Program-made: the position numbers and the translations under genes | Part shown: in pieces, positions 1 through 5,412 of the stretch | Layout: each line of letters starts with the position of its first letter | Numbering within the stretch: position 1 is the stretch's first letter | The notes under the pieces: generated by a model | What the model was told of the DNA's origin: nothing | Databases searched by the model: none | What the model saw: the letters and a program-made list of their open reading frames with translations, nothing else | NCBI GenBank assembly: GCA_015711695.1 | Contig: JACVIW010000099.1 | Span: 1 to 8,091 of the forward strand | Length of the DNA: 8,091 nt | Reading direction: 5' to 3' | DNA from: Candidatus Geohydrothermomicrobium daggyaiense | GTDB taxonomy: Bacteria; Actinomycetota; Geothermincolia; Fen-727; JACVIW01

Positions 1-993
1 GTTGGTCGTCAATGCAGGTAACCCGTGAAGCGCCCATTCAAGTATCCTGTTTCGACTTCCAAATGTTACCTCGTAGTGGACAGCGTCTATGTTCAACCCA
101 ATCGCACCACGATGATAGACATTAAGCACCTCACTTTTTTTGATCCATCCCTTTAATTCGAATCTATAACGATAGGATGAGTTTTCCACCATTTCCACAA
201 ACCTTCTATATGTTTTCTCATCATGACCCGCTATCTCACCGCCAGTAGAAACGTATTTCACCCTTTTAGAGAGAGACATTGCCTTCTCAAGTCCATGAAA
301 AAGCGTTCGAACATCAGTCCAGGTGTTATAGCCACCGCTCCAGAGAACAACAAAATCTTCCTGAGATATCTTACGGGGCAGCTCGAAACTCAACGCATAT
401 GAAGCATCAATGCCACAAGGTATCACGGAAACGAAATCATGCCCAATCGTCTTGCCAGTAAGCCTTCCCGCAACACCAAGCTGGCCTATCAGCTCATATT
501 TTTGGCGCTCGGAAACCGTGCTGTAGTGATCGGCAGTATGAAGGATTAGGTTGTTTATCCGGTGAAAATGCTCGAGGTATGAGTCATTGCCGTAAACAGC
601 GGCTTTCACCTGGGCTTCAGCGAGAATACTCCCGAAGATGTCCGCCCAGACCGGTTTCTCCCCGGCATAAAGAAGGGCTACATATGAGGGGTAAGCTGTC
701 GCGCCGATTATGCAATCAGGATCCACCTTTTCTATCAGTGATCTGGTAAAAGAGCTGTTTTCAAATTCATCCTGAAAAACGCGGTATATCAAGCACCCCT
801 TCTCAAAGCTTGCACGAGGCTTTTCTGTTTCGTTTTCATATACGAAAGGTATGCGTGAGGCGATTATAGTCACATCATGGCCGTCATATATTAAGGGGCT
901 GGCAAACTGCCATGTCCTTATTCCCGGACCGTAAGATTTATCTGTTTCCTCCCATGGAAGTGGAGCATGTCCCAGTATCAGCACCCGGCTCAA
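1..993 (-). CDS. Glycosyltransferase, GT-B fold, GT4-like (C-terminus cut by window edge)
   Basis: The frame is open from TTG at 993 to the window edge, giving 331 residues; the C-terminus lies outside. The start is TTG because an in-frame TGA lies two codons upstream (999-997) and a perfect GGAGG sits 7 bases before it. The N-terminus (SRVLILGHAPLPWEE, then GPGIRTWQFASPL at residues 22-34) is a Rossmann beta strand followed by an acceptor-side loop. A linker with SERQ and GRL is at 161-178. The donor domain opens with VVLWSGGYNTW (215-225), and the last residues GSRNRILEWALHGLPALTT (312-330) match the sugar-nucleotide binding region of GT4-like enzymes. There is no signal peptide or membrane segment, so it should act in the cytoplasm, adding a sugar from a nucleotide donor to a lipid-linked or other glycan. 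Donor and acceptor cannot be read from the sequence. It is separated by 195 bases from the upstream GT-C gene and may have its own promoter. Family call is confident, specificity is unknown. Confidence 0.9.
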   Translation of the reverse strand, partial: MSRVLILGHAPLPWEETDKSYGPGIRTWQFASPLIYDGHDVTIIASRIPFVYENETEKPRASFEKGCLIYRVFQDEFENSSFTRSLIEKVDPDCIIGATAYPSYVALLYAGEKPVWADIFGSILAEAQVKAAVYGNDSYLEHFHRINNLILHTADHYSTVSERQKYELIGQLGVAGRLTGKTIGHDFVSVIPCGIDASYALSFELPRKISQEDFVVLWSGGYNTWTDVRTLFHGLEKAMSLSKRVKYVSTGGEIAGHDEKTYRRFVEMVENSSYRYRFELKGWIKKSEVLNVYHRGAIGLNIDAVHYEVTFGSRNRILEWALHGLPALTTN

Positions 994-1105
994 ATCTCAC
1001 CCTCCGGTAAACCACTGCTAACCTGCTTCTTGCATAGTCGTTGATATATACATAGTTATAGTTGCCCGGTGTTCGAGAAATAAGATCGAATAAAAAACCC
1101 CAATA
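938..1105 (-). pseudogene. Possible coding remnant, start-less open frame
   Basis: On the minus strand a frame is open from just after TAG (1108-1106) to TAA (940-938). It has no ATG, GTG or TTG in its first half. Its translation contains FDLISRTPGNYNYVY and NDYARSRLAVVYRRV, which reads like the C-terminal tail of a protein rather than random sequence. The region before the TAG in the same frame also reads plausibly (GQVFLTNGLHSIL). The last third overlaps the start of the glycosyltransferase gene in another frame, so only about 1105-1005 would be independent sequence. It could be the decayed end of a lost GT-C-like gene or chance. This rests only on the look of the translation. Confidence 0.2.
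1001..1005 (-). promoter_or_regulatory. Shine-Dalgarno GGAGG deciding a TTG start
   Basis: On the minus strand GGAGG is followed by seven bases (GTGAGAT) and then TTG at 993-991. The GTG right after the GGAGG (1000-998) is out of frame with the glycosyltransferase and too close to the site. This spacing is the main reason for choosing TTG. Confidence 0.75.
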
Positions 1106-1164
1106 CTATAAAATCGAATGCAGGCCATTTGTTAGAAATACTTGCCCTGCTTAATCAAGGGATA

Positions 1165-1170
1165 ATTATA
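1165..1170 (-). promoter_or_regulatory. Candidate -10 box (TATAAT) upstream of the GT4-like gene
   Basis: A consensus TATAAT lies on the minus strand about 20 bases after the stop of the 520-residue gene and about 170 bases before the TTG start at 993. No good -35 box is at 16-18 bases: the nearest TTGAGA is 21 bases away. The surroundings are AT-rich, so a chance match is quite possible. Confidence 0.2.
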
Positions 1171-1188
1171 CAAAATCCAAAAAACTTA

Positions 1189-2751
1189 TTATCTCAAATA
1201 ACATTCATAAACATCGCTGAATTCGAAACGACTGATAAGTCTGATCGTTCGTTTTACTTTCTGATAGTCGATATTTCCATAAGCAAGAACAGTCTTAATC
1301 GACTGTGAATAAACCGGAACCTTATTTACAACGAATATCACTCTTTTACCCAGTAATATATTTCCGTAAAGGTGGTCTTTAGAAATCCCGTGCTTTTCTG
1401 CATAATAAGCAATAGTAAGGTCGCACGGACAGTATGCAAGAATTCTGTCTTTCCCGCGCAGAATCCCTTTCAAGAAAACGACAATTCTTTCGGCTTCATC
1501 GCACCTGCCACCTTCCTCAGAAAAAGAAATCCCGTTGAAGTGAAAAAGAAACACGGGAAGAATGATTATCAGGGTAATGGCGCAAAAAACCATTGCGAGA
1601 CGTGTTTTTGAAATAGATAATTGAAAGCCTCTTATGAAAAATACAATGCCAGCAGAAGCACAGCAGAGAAAAATGGGCAGTAGAAAAAGCCAATCCCTAA
1701 CTCTCAAAGGAGATATTATTCTGAGACCGAATATCAGGGGCACAAGCCATAGCGAGACGGGGAAAAAAATGTGGATGCGGTAGGAAGAAACCCTGTGTTG
1801 TGAAAGTATTGATAAGAAAAAGAAGCAAACCAATAAAACCGAAAGTACAAGTGGTGTATCTCGCATCCACATGGACCAGGTGAGCCTTGCGGTCCGGTAA
1901 AGGTTTGAGAAAAACTCACCCCACGGTAGACGGCGGGTTTCCGGCACAGTTAAAGCGATCCTGTAGCTTCCATTTAATATCAATGGAAGATAAAGCAGAA
2001 ACGTTATGATTCCCGCCGCTGTTAGAGAAACGAAAAGCCCCTTGAGAAAAGAAAGCTGATTTATTTTTTTATCTTTTTTGACAAGCACGGAAACAATGAG
2101 CCAGACAACAACAACCCCAAGAGGATAAAGCATTGTAGGAATCGTGTAAAAGCCTAAAGCAGAGACAATGGCAAACGCAACCCAGGCAAAACCGTTGTTT
2201 GTCCTGAGCAAGTATGCACCCAGCGTGAAAGCCAGCAGGAATAAAACAATAAGAATGGTATACCCTCTTGCAAGAACAGAGTATTCAACAAGGGGCGAGG
2301 AAAAAGCAGCCAGCACAGAAGCGATTAGAGCGACCTCTCTGTCATAAACGATGCTTGCAAAGACGAATACAACGATTATCAAAACAATGCCCGCGATCAG
2401 GGCAGGAAATCTCAATCCAAAAAGTGAATCACCCCATATACGGGAAGAACTCTTAACCAGGATTGAGTGCAAAAGGTGATTGTTGGGCGCGAAATAATCA
2501 GTCACCACTTTTCCAAGAGACTGGTATGCGATTACCCGGGTTAGCGCCTCATCGTATCTTATGGGATGCCGGAGATAATAAATTCTGACAATTGTTCCAA
2601 ACAAAAGAGTTATGAGGAATGCGACGCATATCCATCTATTCTTCGATGCAAATGAATTTTTTACGAATCTCTTTATATCCCGAAAAAAATTGTAAGCTGA
2701 TCCAAGCAATTCAACGCTCGCTTTAAATGAGTCCTGATTATCCGGTAACAA
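1189..2751 (-). CDS. GT39-type membrane glycosyltransferase (GT-C fold), 520 aa
   Basis: This is a multi-pass membrane protein with about ten or more hydrophobic segments, the first at about residues 41-58. Right after it comes RYDEA (65-69), the acidic first-outer-loop motif expected to hold the catalytic Asp in GT39-like GT-C enzymes. FAPNNHLLHSIL (87-98), LRFPALIAG (113-121) and YSVLARGYTILIV (157-169) are further hallmarks of that family. Such enzymes transfer a sugar from a polyprenyl-phosphate donor on the outer face of the membrane. The tail from about residue 410 (starting near GGRCDEAER) looks soluble. The start is uncertain: TTG at 2751 is preceded directly by in-frame TAG, has no visible Shine-Dalgarno, and no in-frame ATG lies before the first membrane segment. 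A TTG at codon 16 is an alternative. Two tandem TAA stops (1191-1186) end the gene. The roughly 38-residue charged N-terminal extension is longer than I would expect for the family. Confidence 0.93.
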   Translation of the reverse strand: MLPDNQDSFKASVELLGSAYNFFRDIKRFVKNSFASKNRWICVAFLITLLFGTIVRIYYLRHPIRYDEALTRVIAYQSLGKVVTDYFAPNNHLLHSILVKSSSRIWGDSLFGLRFPALIAGIVLIIVVFVFASIVYDREVALIASVLAAFSSPLVEYSVLARGYTILIVLFLLAFTLGAYLLRTNNGFAWVAFAIVSALGFYTIPTMLYPLGVVVVWLIVSVLVKKDKKINQLSFLKGLFVSLTAAGIITFLLYLPLILNGSYRIALTVPETRRLPWGEFFSNLYRTARLTWSMWMRDTPLVLSVLLVCFFFLSILSQHRVSSYRIHIFFPVSLWLVPLIFGLRIISPLRVRDWLFLLPIFLCCASAGIVFFIRGFQLSISKTRLAMVFCAITLIIILPVFLFHFNGISFSEEGGRCDEAERIVVFLKGILRGKDRILAYCPCDLTIAYYAEKHGISKDHLYGNILLGKRVIFVVNKVPVYSQSIKTVLAYGNIDYQKVKRTIRLISRFEFSDVYECYLR

Positions 2752-2779
2752 CTAAACATAGCAATAAGAATACAAACGA

Positions 2780-2785
2780 ATTATA
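2780..2785 (-). promoter_or_regulatory. Candidate -10 box for the 520-aa glycosyltransferase gene
   Basis: A consensus TATAAT on the minus strand ends 28 bases before the TTG at 2751. Transcription would start near 2773, leaving a leader of about 22 bases. The -35 region at 17-18 bases is not TTGACA-like. The position after a 520-bp gene-free gap fits a separate promoter for this gene, but only the -10 part is convincing. Confidence 0.35.
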
Positions 2786-2896
2786 AAGTATGCAGCTTGG
2801 TTGTTGGCATAGGTCCCTCTTCAATGGGCACGAATACTAGGCATCAAAGATTTCCTGGTTGTGTCAATACGAGGCAGCGAGGGCAGCGTCTTTTGA

Positions 2897-3199
2897 CTAC
2901 TCTATGGGTGGCGCACCTTCTTTACCAGGAGCCCTGCCTTTCTCAAATTGAACGTGTGCACAAAGCACGGTACAGATACCATCTTTCCCCAAACGTGCAT
3001 GGGTGAGAATTTTTCCTGATAACCTTTCATAGTTTTTTGAGTTCACTGCCTGGTTCATAACCGAAAGTGAGCTTGACAAATAGAACAATGCGAAAACTCG
3101 TTTATTTGAATAAAACTGAAGAAGATCATTATTTGCGGTTTTTGATGCGCGGACAAGAATTTTTGAACCGCTGACACTGGTTTCCCCGAAACTCTTGTA
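2897..3199 (-). pseudogene. Possible GT-C gene remnant, 100-codon open frame without an early start
   Basis: On the minus strand a frame is open from after TAA (3202-3200) to a stop at 2897, 100 codons. Its first 37 codons contain no ATG, GTG or TTG; the first is TTG at 3088. The early part reads GSKILVRASKTANNDLLQFY and then SNKRVFALFYLSSSL, which resembles the soluble tail of GT39-like proteins, where a beta strand leads to a 'YY-gr-V' type segment. The 520-aa neighbour has a comparable stretch (DRILAYCPCDLTIAYYAEK). The later part (from about 2990) loses this character. A decayed or truncated glycosyltransferase is the best reading; chance remains a real alternative, and a small gene from TTG 3088 (63 residues) has no supporting ribosome site that I can see. 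Confidence 0.25.
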
Positions 3200-3271
3200 T
3201 TACTCTTTGTTGCTTTCTAAATTACCCTCATCGCAAGAAAAGTTAAAAACGTCTATCAAAGGATACGAACC

Positions 3272-5392
3272 TTACCGCTTCCTTATCCTCTTGAGAAATT
3301 CTTTGCTCGGTTGAATTTCATAAAAATGAAGTTTTATTCTTTGCGTGAATATCTCTTTTGGAATGCCGGAAGAGACCGGTTTTAATCTCTTTAATCCAAT
3401 TTCTTCAGAGAAGCCTGGCTTGAAATCTAAGAGTTTCCTTACCCTTCTGTTATAAGGAATTTCACCAGCGTCGATCCCGCCCATCTCCAGATATACCCTC
3501 TTTCCGGAATCGGTCATTCTCACAATGACTTCCCCGAACCTCCAAGGGTCATTCATCGTAAACACCCTTCTGGCGTCGATCCCAAAGGTGTATCTTAAGG
3601 GAATTCCTATCACCTCCCCTGTGTAGTAGCCGGTGAACATGACCACGCTGCCATGCAATTTACGCCCCAGTATTTTCAACTGTTCTATGCCTCCCTCATT
3701 TTCAACATGAAAAAAGATGGGCATGCTTGAAACGAAAAAGAAGATGAGAAAAAAGCACGCAAAAAGGACTGCCCACGTCTTGAACTCAACTCTGTTAGAT
3801 TCAAACGCACGGTTTATCAGATATGAAGCAGAGACAAACAGAATAGGGATAACGAAAAACATCAAGCGCCTCGAATCCCAGGGATACTGCCCCAAAGCGA
3901 GCGATGATTCCTGGGAAGCAAAAAGGAGCGCAAGCACTCCTGACCCTGTCACAAAGGCAAAAGCGCCGTTTTCCACATCGTACAAGAAGAATGCAAGAGC
4001 AAAAATGAAAGCGAAAATAGTTATTCCGCCCATAAATGATGCGGTATTAAAGAAAATCCTTTCCCCTGCACTTTCAATGCTTTTTGCCCGCTGAGAAAAA
4101 TAAAGGTAAAAGGACGAAAAAATAATTGCGATTGAAATATTCATAATCGCAAATTCCCTCAACCCGAGTAGAAAATCCCCGAATCTCTTTTTTATTTGCC
4201 TGCCCAACCCACAAAACAAGCGGTTTAAGGCAGGGGTATTGAATAATATGAAAAGTGCAACAATCATGATAGCGCCCAATTTCAGCGCGCCCTCGATACT
4301 AGCACGTTCCCCGAAGAATTTGAGCAACTTCCCGAAATTCGCGGTTACATACTCAAGAGCGCAGAAACGAATGTAGACAATCAAAATTAGCGAACCTGCA
4401 AGGAGCCCGTTGACAAACATGCGATGGCTTTTTTCAAAATCACGACTCATGAAGTCAAATGCAGCGACGAAGAACAAAAGAACGACAAAAACGAAAGCCT
4501 CAGGTCTTGCAAGCGACCCAACGGTAAAAAGTAAAGGGCATAAGAACGCTGATCCGCTTGAGAATGACTCGCGGAACTCAAGAAAGACAACAAGTCCGGT
4601 AAGCAAAAATGGAGCCGCAAAAACCTCAGTTACCGGTATTCTCGAAAACCAGATCTGCAGAAAGAAAAAAGAGAATGCAAAAGCACAAATAGCCGAAGGA
4701 ATGATATTTGAAAACCGCCTCGAGAAAACATAGAGGCTCACCACTCCAAGCAAGCCAAAAAGCGAGCTGACAAAGAGCCCGGCTTTCATCCCGAACATCT
4801 TTATGAACAGGGCTATCCAGACCGGAAAAAGATGATATAAGAGAGGCTGGATTTTTCCTTTATTTTTATCCCTCAGGTGAAAGGGAAGAAACTGGACGAT
4901 GCCCTTGTTGAAGAAAGTTGAGATCTCAAAATCTGTCATTCGCAGAAGTGACTTATCATAAACATTCATCGAGCCGCTTTCGGCAAGCTGATATCCGATG
5001 TTATAGTAATACTCAGGATCTCCCTCGCCAACAACATATTCCGCGGGTCTGAAAAACAAAACCACGGAGAGCAGGATAAGAAAAACAACGATGATCTTTT
5101 CCGAAATTGCAATGGCGCCACTTGAAGAGAGGACTCGTCCGCGTGTTCTCAAGGCAAAAAATATGCTTGCGCAGCAGACAAGTAGCAAATCAAGAAGCCA
5201 TATTCTGAAATAACCTATTTCAGCAAGGAAAAGCGCAAGGATCGAAGAAATCGCCGCGCTCGAAATGATTATTATTACAGAGCGCTCGAGAGATGAAATC
5301 CGAATATCATCAAAAAAACGACTTCGTGATAACGCATACCCGGGCACGAAGAACAGAAGGGGTATCGTAAATATAGCGATTAAAACCCGCAA
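3272..5392 (-). CDS. GT-C-like membrane glycosyltransferase, paralogue B (about 706 aa)
   Basis: This is a polytopic membrane protein with about a dozen hydrophobic segments and a soluble C-terminal domain of roughly 140 residues. Numbering here is from the GTG at 5398. After three hydrophobic segments comes FRPAEYVVGEGDPEYYYNIG (116-135), placed like the catalytic outer loop of GT-C enzymes, with D127 as candidate base. MTDFE (154-158), QFLPFHLR (169-176), IQPLLYHLFPVWIA (183-196), WFSRIPVTEV (250-259) and ARPEA (297-301) follow. YPWDSRR (505-511) precedes the last membrane segments. The tail carries GIPL, GIDARR (606-611) and NDP. Every one of these blocks recurs in the gene just upstream, so the two are duplicates. 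The likely role is transfer of a sugar from a polyprenyl-phosphate donor on the outer membrane face; substrate unknown. TTG at 5392 is the preferred start, since GTG at 5398 overlaps the Shine-Dalgarno. The gene follows its paralogue by 20 bases and is probably cotranscribed. Confidence 0.92.
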   Translation of the reverse strand: MRVLIAIFTIPLLFFVPGYALSRSRFFDDIRISSLERSVIIIISSAAISSILALFLAEIGYFRIWLLDLLLVCCASIFFALRTRGRVLSSSGAIAISEKIIVVFLILLSVVLFFRPAEYVVGEGDPEYYYNIGYQLAESGSMNVYDKSLLRMTDFEISTFFNKGIVQFLPFHLRDKNKGKIQPLLYHLFPVWIALFIKMFGMKAGLFVSSLFGLLGVVSLYVFSRRFSNIIPSAICAFAFSFFFLQIWFSRIPVTEVFAAPFLLTGLVVFLEFRESFSSGSAFLCPLLFTVGSLARPEAFVFVVLLFFVAAFDFMSRDFEKSHRMFVNGLLAGSLILIVYIRFCALEYVTANFGKLLKFFGERASIEGALKLGAIMIVALFILFNTPALNRLFCGLGRQIKKRFGDFLLGLREFAIMNISIAIIFSSFYLYFSQRAKSIESAGERIFFNTASFMGGITIFAFIFALAFFLYDVENGAFAFVTGSGVLALLFASQESSLALGQYPWDSRRLMFFVIPILFVSASYLINRAFESNRVEFKTWAVLFACFFLIFFFVSSMPIFFHVENEGGIEQLKILGRKLHGSVVMFTGYYTGEVIGIPLRYTFGIDARRVFTMNDPWRFGEVIVRMTDSGKRVYLEMGGIDAGEIPYNRRVRKLLDFKPGFSEEIGLKRLKPVSSGIPKEIFTQRIKLHFYEIQPSKEFLKRIRKR

Positions 5393-5397
5393 TGTCA

Positions 5398-5403
5398 CCT
5401 CCC
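5398..5403 (-). promoter_or_regulatory. Shine-Dalgarno GGGAGG that decides the start of paralogue B
   Basis: GGGAGG runs from 5403 to 5398 on the minus strand, with TGACA and then TTG (5392-5390) after it. The GTG at 5398-5396 shares its first G with this site and could not use it. TTG at 5392 therefore fits better and shortens the protein by two residues. Confidence 0.65.
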
Positions 5404-5412
5404 GGCTGTCCC

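Larger units (their letters stand above)
2752..3271. other. 520-bp intergenic gap without an intact gene
   Basis: Neither strand holds a convincing complete gene here. The part nearest the 520-aa gene (about 2752-2790) is AT-rich and carries the -10-like box. The middle (about 2800-3000) is richer in G and C, and its short frames on both strands are broken by stops. The part from about 2990 to 3199 has the start-less open frame described separately. I saw no rRNA or tRNA, no convincing hairpin terminator and no insertion-sequence ends. Confidence 0.6.

Noticed and set aside
279..461. 60-codon plus-strand frame
   Set aside because: It is antisense to the well-supported GT4-like gene, and its translation has no recognisable features.
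1145..1188. Possible terminator after the 520-aa gene (T-run after the stops, CCCT...AGGG stem)
   Set aside because: The T-run comes before the stem and not after it, and the stem has only four base pairs with a nine-base loop.
2797..3006. 69-codon plus-strand frame in the 520-bp gap, considered as a small gene or transposase fragment
   Set aside because: It has no Shine-Dalgarno, an odd composition rich in R, H and Q, and no motif of a transposase. No terminal inverted repeats or target duplications were seen around it.
3255..3275. AAGG/CCTT hairpin just after paralogue B as a terminator
   Set aside because: The stem is only four base pairs and no T-run follows directly.
3717..4094. 125-codon open frame on the plus strand
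   Set aside because: It lies wholly inside the antisense of paralogue B. The protein is lysine- and arginine-rich with no domain, as expected for the reverse of codons for hydrophobic residues.
4410..4733. 107-codon open frame on the plus strand
   Set aside because: Same reason: it is antisense to membrane segments of paralogue B, with a low-complexity basic composition and no ribosome site noted.
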